A stretch of 52,534 nt of DNA, from the NCBI GenBank assembly GCA_036495685.1, contig DASXMJ010000040.1:1-52534 (forward strand). Direction: 5' to 3'. The position numbers and the translations under genes are program-made. Shown here one piece after another: positions 16,524-25,368 of the stretch. How positions within the stretch are numbered: position 1 is the first letter of the stretch; every line of letters begins with the position of its first letter. The DNA comes from Candidatus Binataceae bacterium (GTDB lineage Bacteria > Desulfobacterota > Binatia > Binatales > Binataceae). The notes under the pieces are model-generated. The model ran no database searches. It worked only from the letters and a program-made list of their open reading frames with translations, and was not told the origin of the DNA.

Positions 16524-17663
16524 ATGAAGATCTCTGCCGTGGGTGTCAAAGTGGCCGCACTGCCCAATTCATATGGGCGGGGTATTCCACCAAGGCTCAA
16601 GTTGGGCGTTCTCTCGATAGAAACCGATGAGGGTACTAGCGGCGAGACATTCGTCAGTGGGCCGGGTGCAAGTCCGGAAGTCGTCGGACAACAGATCGCA
16701 TCGGTCGTACGCCCGATTTTACTCGGAGGCAACCCTTTGGATATCGGCCGAATTTGGCATGCCTTGGAGGCGCGCTCACGTGCGTTGGACAATACGGTCC
16801 AAGGGTACGTCGATGTGGCGCTCTGGGACATTGCGGGTAAGGTTGCAGGACTCCCGATTCATCGCTTGCTCGGGAATGTCAGGACAACCGTTCCTGCGTA
16901 TGTGTCTTCCTGGCATCATTCGACTCCTGAGGAGTACGCGGAAGAGGCGTTGGCCTACAGAGAGCAGGGAATCGGCGCCTACAAGCTTCATCCTCCGTCA
17001 TGTGGAAGGGTCTTTGGAGAGGAGGTCCGAGGAGTCACGCTCGATATTGCTGCATGTTCCGCGGTTCGCCACGCCCTCGGCCCTGAAGCACCGCTCTTTC
17101 TGGATGCTGCCTTTAGTTACAGCTACCAACAGGCAATTCGGGTTGGTAAGACCATCGAAGAACTTGACTACCTGTGGTACGAAGATCCGCTTCCCGCTCA
17201 CGACCTCCACGGTTACACGAGACTGAAGCCTCATCTTCACATTCCTATACTCGCGACCGAGGTGACTGTTGGCGGGCCACATGCCCTGCCAGTCTGGATC
17301 ATAAGCGGCGCCACGGACTATCTGCGGGACGATGTCGTGATCAAGGGCGGTATTACTGGATTGATCAAGATCGCTCATCTCGCGGAAGCCTTTGGGATGA
17401 ATTGCGAAATCCACGATGCATATAATGCGCTGAACAATGTCGCATCGTTGCATGTGGCCGCGGCGATCAAGAATTGTGAATGGTTCGAGATTCTGACGCC
17501 TCATCCCGAGGGGCAATACAATTTCGATCATTTGAACATGGGTCTTGCCGAGCCGTTCGTGATCGACGGTGAGGGGAGAGGGGTGGTGCCGGACCGGCCG
17601 GGGCTGGGCGTGGAAATCGACTGGGACCGACTCAGAGCGGCAGGCCTACAGGAGATCAGTTGA
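16524..17663 (+). CDS. mandelate racemase/muconate-lactonizing (enolase superfamily) enzyme
   Basis: 379 residues from the ATG at 16524; a GTG 39 bases upstream is in frame but less likely. The enolase-superfamily metal set is in place at Asp194 (LFLDAAF), Glu220 (WYEDP) and Glu246 (ATEVT), with the 26/26 spacing of mandelate racemase. His297 (EIHDAYN) matches the racemase catalytic His. In place of the usual Lys-x-Lys there is YKLHPP (Lys154, His156), with about nine extra residues before Asp194. So one base catalyst differs. Likely a dehydratase or epimerase acting on an alpha-proton of a carboxylic acid. Confidence 0.9.
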   Translation: MKISAVGVKVAALPNSYGRGIPPRLKLGVLSIETDEGTSGETFVSGPGASPEVVGQQIASVVRPILLGGNPLDIGRIWHALEARSRALDNTVQGYVDVALWDIAGKVAGLPIHRLLGNVRTTVPAYVSSWHHSTPEEYAEEALAYREQGIGAYKLHPPSCGRVFGEEVRGVTLDIAACSAVRHALGPEAPLFLDAAFSYSYQQAIRVGKTIEELDYLWYEDPLPAHDLHGYTRLKPHLHIPILATEVTVGGPHALPVWIISGATDYLRDDVVIKGGITGLIKIAHLAEAFGMNCEIHDAYNALNNVASLHVAAAIKNCEWFEILTPHPEGQYNFDHLNMGLAEPFVIDGEGRGVVPDRPGLGVEIDWDRLRAAGLQEIS

Positions 17664-17754
17664 GCTTGTCTGGCTGGTTCGGCCGGCGACGCTCGGAGGA
17701 AACGATGATCCGCGAGGAAGATCAGAATTCTTGGCCCTGAGTTCGAATATTCAA

Positions 17755-17776
17755 GGCGCCGCGTTTAAACGGCGCC
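17755..17776. promoter_or_regulatory. perfect hairpin upstream of DUF3500 gene
   Basis: GGCGCCG (17755-17761) and CGGCGCC (17770-17776) are exact reverse complements around the loop CGTTTAAA, 17 bases before the ATG of the DUF3500 gene. It may control translation of, or mark a processing point in, the long transcript. No T-tract follows, so it is not a standard terminator. Confidence 0.45.
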
Positions 17777-17793
17777 GCCGCAGGGAGCTGCAC

Positions 17794-19023
17794 ATGAAGT
17801 TCAATTTTCGTCCGTATGTCCCGACGAAAGAGGACATCGAGCGATCGAGATCGCCGGAAGCGGTTGCGGCGATCCAAAAGAGAATCGGAGACCTGTTCTC
17901 CTCCTGGCGGGCGCTTTACGAGGCTCCATACAAGGGCATCACGAGCGAGGGCAAAGTCATTAACGATCTGTACTCGCTTCAGCCGAACGCCGCTCCGACT
18001 AAGCCTATGGTCAAGGCTGCGAGCGAGCTGCTGTCATCTATGTCCGATGAACAGCGGTCCGCAATGATGTTTCCGATCGACGCCCGCCAGTGGCGCTCCT
18101 GGAATAATACGCCCTTGTGGGTTTACGAATTCGGCTTGTTGATGGAAATGCTTCCGGACGTGCAGCGGCAGGCGATCCTTCAGGTAGTGCGGGCGAGCCT
18201 TAGCGCCCACGGATTCAGCATGGCGCGCGATGTGATGCGTCTGAATCAGTTTCTGGGAGAGCTGGTTCAAAACACGAAAATGCTCGGTGAGTGGAGCTAC
18301 CGGTTCAGTCTCTTTGGACGGCCTTCGATGATTGAACCGTGGGGATGGCACCTGTATGGACACCATCTGGCCCTGAATTGTTTCCTGCTGGGAGAGCAAA
18401 TGGTGTTGAGCCCGACCTTCATGGGCGCTGAGCCACCCTGGGCTGATGCCGGACCGTTGGCTGGCACTCATCTTTTTGAAGATCAGGAGGAAGCCGGACT
18501 TCGTGTACTTCGGGCGCTTTCCAAGAAGCAGCAAGATAAGGCGATCATCTATCCCTCAATCCTGAGCAACGATCTTCCTCCCGAGCGCAAGCATACCGAT
18601 GACGGCCGTCATTGGGGAGGCTCTTTTCGGGACAATCGGGTGATTCCGTACGAAGGAATCAGCGGTGCGGATCTCACCAGAGAACAACGGAAGTTTATCC
18701 TTGAGCTAGTTGACGTTCATGTCAGCACGCTCCCGGAAGGTCCACGCAAGGCTCGAGTCGATGACGTCGAGAGTCACCTGGGAGAAACGCACTTTGCCTG
18801 GATCGGAGGCTTCGGGGACGACAGCGCCTTCTACTACAAGGTGCACAGCCCGGTCGTGCTCATCGAATTCGACCATCATCCAGGAATTCTACTGACCAAC
18901 AAAGAACCCTCGCGGGCACATGTGCACAGCATCGTCAGAACTCCGAATGGTAATGACTACGGCGCTGATCTGCTGCGTCTTCACTATCAACATTCGCACA
19001 AAGGTCATCGGCCAGGAGAATAA
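17794..19023 (+). CDS. DUF3500 family protein
   Basis: 409 residues from the ATG at 17794 with AGGGAG upstream. The sequence fits the DUF3500 family: SMSDEQRSAMMFPIDARQWR near 90-110, then WGWHLYGHHLALNCFLLG, and a C-terminal His/Asp-rich core with VLIEFDHHPGILLTNKEP, HVHSIVRTPNGNDYG and LLRLHYQHSH. The family has no established function that I know of. The clustered His/Asp residues suggest metal binding. It sits between the enolase-superfamily gene and the bicupin gene, which starts 8 bp after it. No signal peptide is visible here. Confidence 0.88.
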   Translation: MKFNFRPYVPTKEDIERSRSPEAVAAIQKRIGDLFSSWRALYEAPYKGITSEGKVINDLYSLQPNAAPTKPMVKAASELLSSMSDEQRSAMMFPIDARQWRSWNNTPLWVYEFGLLMEMLPDVQRQAILQVVRASLSAHGFSMARDVMRLNQFLGELVQNTKMLGEWSYRFSLFGRPSMIEPWGWHLYGHHLALNCFLLGEQMVLSPTFMGAEPPWADAGPLAGTHLFEDQEEAGLRVLRALSKKQQDKAIIYPSILSNDLPPERKHTDDGRHWGGSFRDNRVIPYEGISGADLTREQRKFILELVDVHVSTLPEGPRKARVDDVESHLGETHFAWIGGFGDDSAFYYKVHSPVVLIEFDHHPGILLTNKEPSRAHVHSIVRTPNGNDYGADLLRLHYQHSHKGHRPGE

Positions 19024-19031
19024 GACCGATT

Positions 19032-19799
19032 ATGCAACACGTCATTCCAGTCGATTTCTCGAAATTCCCATCAGGTTGGCATAGCGAGATTCTCGCCAGT
19101 CCCAAGACCGGTGTCGACAGCTGTTACGTAATCTGCTCTCGCGTGGAACCCGGTGCTAGCGGACCGAAGCTGCATACGCTTCCCGCTGATCAGTTCTATT
19201 TCATAGTATCGGGAACCATGCGGGTGCAGCTCGGCACTGAAGAGTTTTCTGTTGGCCCGGATACATTGGTCTCCATACCCGAAGGTACGCCACACTGTAA
19301 TCGGAATCCTGGAAACGAGACGGAGATTCATCTTGAAATAATAGCGCCCGCCCCTCCGTTCGAGTCGATCGTGGCGCCTGCAACTCCCCGTACTATTCCG
19401 AATGCTGCGGCTCTCATCCGAACACTCGATCGTAAAGCTTTCAGCGGGGACAAGTTTGCTGTTCAGTTTCTTGCCAATCGCGCAACAAATTCGAAACACG
19501 TAGCTATCAACGTCGCAGAAGTTCAACCCAACGCCGGCGGTCCTTCCTTTCACATCCATTCGTTCGATCAGTTCTACTACGTACTCGATGGCCAGATGTC
19601 GGTCGATGTTGGCCTGAATAAGTATCGGGCGAGTGCACACACCCTCGTCGTCCTTCCGGCAGGCGTGGTTCATCAGAACCGAAACAGCGGAATGGGCGTA
19701 GAGAGGCACATTACCATTCTTGCGCCGCATCCGGCGGATGGTGAACGACTCGATACTCCTGTAGCAATTCAACACGAAAAGGCATTCGGTCAGCTCTAG
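19032..19799 (+). CDS. bicupin (two cupin domains)
   Basis: 255 residues with two cupin barrels. The first has GPKLHTLPADQFYFIVSGTM and a late His in EGTPHCNRN. The second has GPSFHIHSFDQFYYVLDGQM and AGVVHQNRNSG. Each half supplies the His/Gln pattern of a metal site, the Glu of motif 1 being replaced by Asp-Gln. Bicupins include gentisate and homogentisate-type dioxygenases and quercetinases, but this is a small generic member. It starts 8 bp after the DUF3500 stop and ends 15 bp before the next LLM gene, so tight co-transcription is likely. Confidence 0.9.
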   Translation: MQHVIPVDFSKFPSGWHSEILASPKTGVDSCYVICSRVEPGASGPKLHTLPADQFYFIVSGTMRVQLGTEEFSVGPDTLVSIPEGTPHCNRNPGNETEIHLEIIAPAPPFESIVAPATPRTIPNAAALIRTLDRKAFSGDKFAVQFLANRATNSKHVAINVAEVQPNAGGPSFHIHSFDQFYYVLDGQMSVDVGLNKYRASAHTLVVLPAGVVHQNRNSGMGVERHITILAPHPADGERLDTPVAIQHEKAFGQL

Positions 19800-19814
19800 A
19801 GGGGAGGAATACTC

Positions 19815-20801
19815 GTGAAAATAGGAGTAGGCGGCGGTGTCATACGTATGCTCGGTGATAGCCGTCCGCTCGTGGAACTGTATCGCGGAGCCGCGCGCCA
19901 GGCCGTGGAGGCAGAACAGCGCGGCTTCGATTTTATCAATGTCGGCGAACATCATTTCGCGCCCAACCAGTGGAATCCGTCCTCCTTTCCGCTGCTCTCT
20001 TATTTTGCAGCGCAGACTTCGCGAATCCGCATCGGAACCAATGTCCTGGTCGCGCCTTATCACAATCCGATCCGTGTGGCGGAGGATGTGGCGACCGTAG
20101 ACCTGCTATCGAACGGCCGTGTGGACTTGGTAGTTGGCGGCGGCTCGATCGTTGGCGAGTTCGAGACCTTCAGTGTCAATCCTAAGGAGCGCTGGGGCCG
20201 TATGTTCGAGACCCTGGAGGTCGTGCGGCGTTCTTTCGAGGAAGACGGGTTCGATCATCAGGGGCGCTACTTTCGTTTTCCGAACATACGGATGACAACC
20301 CGGCCGGTGCAGCAACCGTTTCCGCTCTGGGTGGCTACTTTGGGTCCCAAAATGATCGCTCGAGTGGCTCGGGAAGGCTACCACCTGCAAATCCCAGGCT
20401 TCGGCCCGGCTGAGTTTTGCTGGAAGATCTACACGCATGAGCTTCGCAAGCATGGTCGGGATCCCAGCAAATTTAACTTCCACATAATGGCGAGCGTGAT
20501 CGTTGCGGAGCGTTGGGACGACCACGCGAGTGCCGAGTTGAACGCGAGCACGAAACACTTCCGGCGATTCTATGAGGAGCAGAGGACGGTATTCGAAGGG
20601 ACGGCTCATCAGCTTGATGATCATCCATCCTTTCAGCCCGTTGCGGGAACCCCCGATCAGGTGCTCAAGCACCTGGAGCCGATTCTGAAGAACAGCGCAG
20701 TCACGCATCTTCAGGCCAACATCGATTTTAGGACAATCAACCTATTCGAAAAGGAAGTAATGCCCACGTTACGAAAATGGGGGCGCACACTGGCCCTCTA
20801 A
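19815..20801 (+). CDS. LLM class flavin-dependent oxidoreductase
   Basis: 328 residues from a GTG start, with GGGGAGG at 19801-19807. Luciferase-like motifs: GFDFINVGEHHFAPNQWNPS, RIRIGTNVLVAPYHNPIRV, LLSNGRVDLVVGGGSI and VAGTPDQVLKHLEPIL. It is paralogous to the LLM at 9566-10573, with closely similar N-terminal and middle thirds. It is the last gene of the 13.1-20.8 kb run. Together with the gene at 14591 it gives this cluster two flavin-type oxidoreductases, suggesting two oxidative steps or an oxygenase plus a reductase. Confidence 0.92.
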   Translation: MKIGVGGGVIRMLGDSRPLVELYRGAARQAVEAEQRGFDFINVGEHHFAPNQWNPSSFPLLSYFAAQTSRIRIGTNVLVAPYHNPIRVAEDVATVDLLSNGRVDLVVGGGSIVGEFETFSVNPKERWGRMFETLEVVRRSFEEDGFDHQGRYFRFPNIRMTTRPVQQPFPLWVATLGPKMIARVAREGYHLQIPGFGPAEFCWKIYTHELRKHGRDPSKFNFHIMASVIVAERWDDHASAELNASTKHFRRFYEEQRTVFEGTAHQLDDHPSFQPVAGTPDQVLKHLEPILKNSAVTHLQANIDFRTINLFEKEVMPTLRKWGRTLAL

Positions 20802-20930
20802 GCAGCCTTTCCAAGCCACGATCCTAGCGAGTAACTGGGAGTGCAATTATCACATTCTCCGGTATTCTAGTGTTTCCCACCCCGCAGCCTTGGCGCCGCC
20901 GAAACAGCTCTGGCTTTGGAAGTAATTTCG

Positions 20931-21737
20931 CTAGTTGATGACGACCAACACAGGTCCTTTCGGCGAAGTGCCGTGGATGCGTGAAACATCAACTACAACC
21001 GCGGCACCACTCATCGCCGTGTCATGGCGTTGCTCGACCTCGGGGGAAATGTCGAAGATTCGCCGGCGCAGGCCGTCGTCTTCGATCACCTTACCGCGTC
21101 CTCGAATGGTCAGCGTCGTCCGCGTGGAGCTGTTCCGGTACAGGAGAGACAACGGGCGATCGGCACGAATTGCACGAATCAGTCCGCTATTGGCATTGCG
21201 GACCCATAAGCAAAGCTGGGTCGGGCTGTAAACCTGAACGCTTCCGCGCAGTGATAGTGCGGGCGTTCCCTGATCATCCACGTACGCAAGCACCATCGGA
21301 GTCTGGTTGGCGAGCGCGCGGTTAATCGCGGTACAAACGTGGGCCGGCATGTGATCGACCGGCTCCGACGTCATTCGGAAGGAATACTTTTCCTCGATCC
21401 GCCCGACTAAATCGTGATCATCAAAAAACAACGTCAGGGAGTAATCGCTTGGCGCTGCGCCTAACCCCGGGAAACCAGCAGTCACTCTGACGCTCTCGTT
21501 CCCGCCTTCGGGAAGCGACCATTCAGCCTGCGCTAGCACAGGAGTGAATGCCCATTGCCCCGTGATACGGTCGACGACGGCGTCGCGAGTCTCTAACTCC
21601 GTGCCGTTGGCGTTCATGACTATGCCCGGGGCGAGAAATTTGGCCGCGACGATTGCGGCTGAATGTTCACCCGTTCGCAGTGACCGAACGACCGCATCGA
21701 CGGCCGCTCGCCGGTTTTCGTTCAGCGCGCCGAGCAT
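20931..21737 (-). CDS. SnoaL-like (NTF2-fold) domain fused to pyridoxamine-phosphate-oxidase-like FMN barrel
   Basis: 268 residues in two parts. Residues 1-120 resemble a SnoaL/NTF2-like domain (AAIVAAKFLAPGIVMNANGT, LTLFFDDHDLVGRIEEKYS). Residues 130-268 resemble the split-barrel pyridoxamine 5'-phosphate oxidase family: ALANQTPMVLAYVDDQGTPA, then LSLLYRNSSTRTTLTIRGRG. FMN or F420 binding is likely for the second part. It is convergent with the LLM at 19815 and 11 bp downstream of the Rieske oxygenase gene on the same strand, so it may handle the oxygenase product or act as a flavin reductase; that is inference. Confidence 0.75.
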   Translation of the reverse strand: MLGALNENRRAAVDAVVRSLRTGEHSAAIVAAKFLAPGIVMNANGTELETRDAVVDRITGQWAFTPVLAQAEWSLPEGGNESVRVTAGFPGLGAAPSDYSLTLFFDDHDLVGRIEEKYSFRMTSEPVDHMPAHVCTAINRALANQTPMVLAYVDDQGTPALSLRGSVQVYSPTQLCLWVRNANSGLIRAIRADRPLSLLYRNSSTRTTLTIRGRGKVIEDDGLRRRIFDISPEVEQRHDTAMSGAAVVVDVSRIHGTSPKGPVLVVIN

Positions 21738-21748
21738 GGTTGCCTCTC

Positions 21749-23098
21749 TCAGTTGATCAGCGGCATGTCCGCTGCGGGCGGGCGCCCAGAATCGGCGTTG
21801 CGCGCCGGTTCGCTGATCGATCTCCAGTCAGCATCGACGGGCAGTCGCAGGGACGCAGAACGAACCCGATCCAGTCTCACGTTGTCAACGTTGGCCGGAG
21901 GGCTTCCACCGTCCTGCATTCTGCGGACGGCCTGCAGGAGTTGCCTCCGAACCGCAATTACCATCGCATCAGACGACCCCAGGTGCTCCTGGGTTCGATC
22001 ATAAATCGGCTCGCCGTCCGCGTTGCACATCAACTCGGTCATCGCGCGATCCTGGAGGTTCATCACGAACGGAACGCCGTTGAACATCGATTCTTTTTCG
22101 ACCGCGCGATTGCGCATGTAGTCATTGCGCTTGTTCGCTTTGGTCAGGAAATAGCTGCGCGGGTCGTGAGTACGTTCGACGTACCCTCCGACTTCATCGA
22201 AAGCATTTGGATTGCCCGTGAGTTCGCGCTCGTCGACCGCTCGGTCAACGCGCGCCGTTTGCGAAATGAGCATCATGTGCGTGTCATCTAGCGGCACGAA
22301 CGATCGCAAATTGACGAGATTGGGGACGCCAATCGTGATCATCGAGTGGAAGGGAAAGATGAACTGGTTTAGGCGGTGCCACTCATCGCCTTCGGGGAGA
22401 CTTCGCTTGGCGGTGTAAAAGGCGCCGTACTCCGTCGGCACCACATCGAGTCGAGGAGCTCGCTTGTCGGGGTTCCAGAAGCCGCGCATTCCGACGGTGG
22501 GTTTGGGACTGTCAACCTTGAGTCGGCGATGGATCCAATCGAGATGCGCGGAATCCAGATCGCCTTCGAGATTTTGTAGCCAATTGGCCTTCTCCATCAT
22601 GATGTTCGGTCTGCAAACGTAATCGAAGGGGAGCGTGTTTACCTCGAACGCAGGGAATGGAGGGGGTTCGCTGCGCGGTCCCATGTAGATCCAGATCATG
22701 TGATTCACATCGCGGCAGGGGTAGGCTCGCGCTTTTATCTTTGCCTGGAAGGATTTTCTCCGCTGCTCGTCGGGCTCGGTCGGGAGATCAACGCAGTTGC
22801 CATGGACGTCGAATTTCCAACCGTGGTACGAGCACCGAAGTCCACACTCCTCGTTGCGCGCGAAGTAGAGACTCGCGCCCCGGTGTGGGCACGCTTCGAG
22901 CATCGCTCCCACGTTTCCGTTCGTGTCCCGGAACATCACGAGGTTCTCACCCAAAAGGCGCATCCGTTTCGCCGGGCCGTCCGGTTCGGAAAACTCCAAT
23001 GAGGGCAACGCGGGAATCCAGTATTGACGCATTAGGTCGCCCATCGCCGTTCCTGGCCCGACCCGACAAAGCAGTTCGTTATCTTCCTTGGACAGCAC
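21749..23098 (-). CDS. Rieske non-heme iron oxygenase, alpha subunit
   Basis: 449 residues. The Rieske [2Fe-2S] ligands are Cys70 and His72 (ACPHRG) and Cys89 and His92 (CSYHGW). The mononuclear iron region has NLEGDLDSAHLDWIHR at 176-191, with His185 and His190. The family pattern fits the phthalate dioxygenase/vanillate O-demethylase branch, which works with a separate reductase. No reductase gene is visible in the window. The product of such enzymes (a catechol-type diol or demethylated phenol) would suit the LigB-type ring-cleavage gene starting 1.2 kb away on the opposite strand. Confidence 0.93.
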   Translation of the reverse strand: MLSKEDNELLCRVGPGTAMGDLMRQYWIPALPSLEFSEPDGPAKRMRLLGENLVMFRDTNGNVGAMLEACPHRGASLYFARNEECGLRCSYHGWKFDVHGNCVDLPTEPDEQRRKSFQAKIKARAYPCRDVNHMIWIYMGPRSEPPPFPAFEVNTLPFDYVCRPNIMMEKANWLQNLEGDLDSAHLDWIHRRLKVDSPKPTVGMRGFWNPDKRAPRLDVVPTEYGAFYTAKRSLPEGDEWHRLNQFIFPFHSMITIGVPNLVNLRSFVPLDDTHMMLISQTARVDRAVDERELTGNPNAFDEVGGYVERTHDPRSYFLTKANKRNDYMRNRAVEKESMFNGVPFVMNLQDRAMTELMCNADGEPIYDRTQEHLGSSDAMVIAVRRQLLQAVRRMQDGGSPPANVDNVRLDRVRSASLRLPVDADWRSISEPARNADSGRPPAADMPLIN

Positions 23099-23323
23099 TT
23101 TAGGATCCTGCGCGGCAAGATCTCACTTTGAGTCGTACCCCTGCGCGTAGCTCCGGAGCAATGTCAAAGAGGGAATAAATTGATACGTCAAGGTTATCGA
23201 TCGAGGTTCTCCGGCGAGTCGGCCGATCTATAACTTATGCACATCAGTCCATGACGGGTACGCCATTGATTGAATTGATGACCCGGCTAGCGTAGTCCGC
23301 GTATTCTCGAAGGAGGGTTGGTT

Positions 23324-24340
23324 TTGATAATCGACGCGCACGCCCATCTAGTGGCACCCGACTCACTGTACAGTTACCTTTCAACCCTTCGCGCATCTGG
23401 CGGGACCTATGGGAATGCCTCGCCAGTGAGCGATGAGGCACTGACTGCTTCTGCCGGTTCAAACCTCAAGATCATGGACAGCGTCGGAACCGACATGCAG
23501 CTCCTGTCGCCGCGCCCCTTTCAGTTGAATCACTCCGCCAAGCCGGCCCGAGTCGTTCACATGTGGGTTCGGGCCAACAACGACACCATCGCGCGCACGG
23601 TTCAGATGCATCCCACTCGCTTTCGCGGCGTGGCGGGTTTACCGCAAGTGGCCGGCGAAGGGGTTCAGATCTGTTTCGAGGAAATGGATCGCTGCATCAA
23701 CGAGCTTGGCTTTGTCGGCGTGCTTCTCAACCCCGACCCCGGTGAAGGCGACGGCAAGACGCCGAACCTCGGAGATGAGTATTGGTATCCACTCTGGGAG
23801 AAGTTGGTGAAGATGGATGTTCCAGCGCACATCCATTCCGCCGGTTGCTACAACGGACGTGAGGTCTACGACGAGCATTTCTCTTCCGAGGAGACCCTCG
23901 CGATCATTTCGATCTACCGCTCGGCCGTATTTGAGGATTTTCCAGCGCTCAAGCTGATGGTGAGTCACGGGGGCGGTTCAATTCCGTTTCAGATTGGACG
24001 GTGGCGTTCTCACCATGCGCTCCATGGCCGCCGCTTGGTAACCAGGTGGAAGAGCTTCGATGAGTTTTTCCGAAAGTTCCATTTCGATACCTGCGTCTAT
24101 ACCAAGGATCCTCTCGAGTTGCTGTTCAAAATCGCGGGACCTGACCGCTGCCTGTTCGGGACCGAGAAGCCGGGAAGCGGCAGCGGCATCGATCCGGAAA
24201 CCGGACGTAGTTATGACGATGTGAAGCCCACTATCGAAAGTATTGCCTCCTTAAGCGCCGCCGACAAAACCGCAATCTTCGAAGGCAACGCCCGCCGCAT
24301 CTTCAGCCGGATTGATAGCGGCAAACCTGCTCAGAGGTAA
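23324..24340 (+). CDS. amidohydrolase-2 family protein, LigJ (4-oxalomesaconate hydratase)-like
   Basis: 338 residues from the TTG at 23324, seven bases after AGGAGG (23311-23316); an upstream in-frame TTG at 23318 is too close to that site. Metal ligands of the ACMSD/amidohydrolase-2 family: Asp4, His6 and His8 (MIIDAHAH), His in AHIHSAG and His in SHGGGS. In place of the usual C-terminal FGSD it has LFGTEKPG followed by GIDPETGRSYDD, which is the pattern I associate with LigJ-type 4-oxalomesaconate hydratases. With the LigB-like and RraA/LigK-like genes following, a role in protocatechuate/gallate meta-cleavage is the best guess. Confidence 0.88.
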   Translation: MIIDAHAHLVAPDSLYSYLSTLRASGGTYGNASPVSDEALTASAGSNLKIMDSVGTDMQLLSPRPFQLNHSAKPARVVHMWVRANNDTIARTVQMHPTRFRGVAGLPQVAGEGVQICFEEMDRCINELGFVGVLLNPDPGEGDGKTPNLGDEYWYPLWEKLVKMDVPAHIHSAGCYNGREVYDEHFSSEETLAIISIYRSAVFEDFPALKLMVSHGGGSIPFQIGRWRSHHALHGRRLVTRWKSFDEFFRKFHFDTCVYTKDPLELLFKIAGPDRCLFGTEKPGSGSGIDPETGRSYDDVKPTIESIASLSAADKTAIFEGNARRIFSRIDSGKPAQR

Positions 24341-24347
24341 CCGGGCG

Positions 24348-25337
24348 ATGGCACTGTTGGTTATCGGCCTGGGCACCTCCCACAGCCCCATGGTTGTGAC
24401 GGATCCACCCATGTGGGAACAGCGGGCGATCAGCGACCATACCAGTCCCGACCTCTACGATCTCGCGGGTGATCACCGCACATACGAAGAGCTAGCGCGT
24501 TCCGGCAAAAGCTACGAGCGCGAGTGCCGCCTCGAGCATCTGTGCGAGCAGGCGCACCAGGTTGAAAGAGCTCTAAAACGCCTCACTGCCGACCTGAAGG
24601 AGTCGCGGCCGGACGTCGTTGTGATCGTGGGCGATGATCAGCACGAACTGTTTGATTCCGGGAACATGCCAGCAATCTCAATATTTTATGGGCAGCGGGC
24701 GCGTACTCACAGTTTCGCCAACCGGCGAATCAGCAGCTCCGACTTCATGAAGGTGATGTCCGAAGGATACATGATGGATCGGCACCACGAATTGCGCTGC
24801 GACGCGGAGTTTGCACTGCAGCTGATACAAGGGCTGGTCCACGCGGAGATCGATGTGGGTGCCTCTGCCACCGTGAGCGATCCCGAAACTCACGGGTTCG
24901 GTCACGCCTATGGGTTCGTGGTCAAACGCTTGATGGCGAACATCGAGGCCCCGATCGTTCCCATCATGCTCAACACGTATTACCCGCCGAATCAGCCTAC
25001 TCCCGCGCGCTGTTACGCAATGGGCAAGGCGCTGGCTGCGGCGATCGAAGCAAGCGGTCTGGAGCGTCGCGTCGCGGTTGTTGCGTCTGGCGGGCTCAGT
25101 CACTTCGTGACGAATGAGCCGTTGGATACTCGTGTGCTGAACGCCTTGCGCTCGGGGGATGCTGCGGAGTTGCACAGTATCCCGGAGAAGTTGCTCCGGG
25201 CGGGATCCTCCGAGATTCGCAACTGGATCATGGTGGCCGGAGCATTCGCGAGAAAACCGCTGAGCTGGGCAGAGTACGTTCCGGTCTATCGCACCCCTGC
25301 GGGTACTGGAGTCGGCCTCGCGTTCGCACGCTGGTAA
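24348..25337 (+). CDS. LigB-type class III extradiol dioxygenase
   Basis: 329 residues from the ATG at 24348, seven bases after the amidohydrolase stop. Signature residues: His12 in GLGTSHSPMV, His in VGDDQHELF, His in DPETHGFGHAYG, and ASGGLSHFV with the acid/base His. The family cleaves ortho-dihydroxy aromatics (protocatechuate, gallate and analogues) with Fe(II). The single chain resembles LigB alone; no LigA-like small subunit was recognised, as in one-component gallate dioxygenase-type enzymes. Its product would be the substrate chain for the LigJ-like and RraA-like neighbours. Confidence 0.9.
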   Translation: MALLVIGLGTSHSPMVVTDPPMWEQRAISDHTSPDLYDLAGDHRTYEELARSGKSYERECRLEHLCEQAHQVERALKRLTADLKESRPDVVVIVGDDQHELFDSGNMPAISIFYGQRARTHSFANRRISSSDFMKVMSEGYMMDRHHELRCDAEFALQLIQGLVHAEIDVGASATVSDPETHGFGHAYGFVVKRLMANIEAPIVPIMLNTYYPPNQPTPARCYAMGKALAAAIEASGLERRVAVVASGGLSHFVTNEPLDTRVLNALRSGDAAELHSIPEKLLRAGSSEIRNWIMVAGAFARKPLSWAEYVPVYRTPAGTGVGLAFARW

Positions 25338-25368
25338 CGAACTGCGATGTTCAGGGAGCAAGACTGGG

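Noticed and set aside
19071..20063. 330-codon minus-strand frame opposite the bicupin and LLM genes
   Set aside because: Both sense genes show full family motifs and tight operon spacing; the antisense frame has no recognisable domain.
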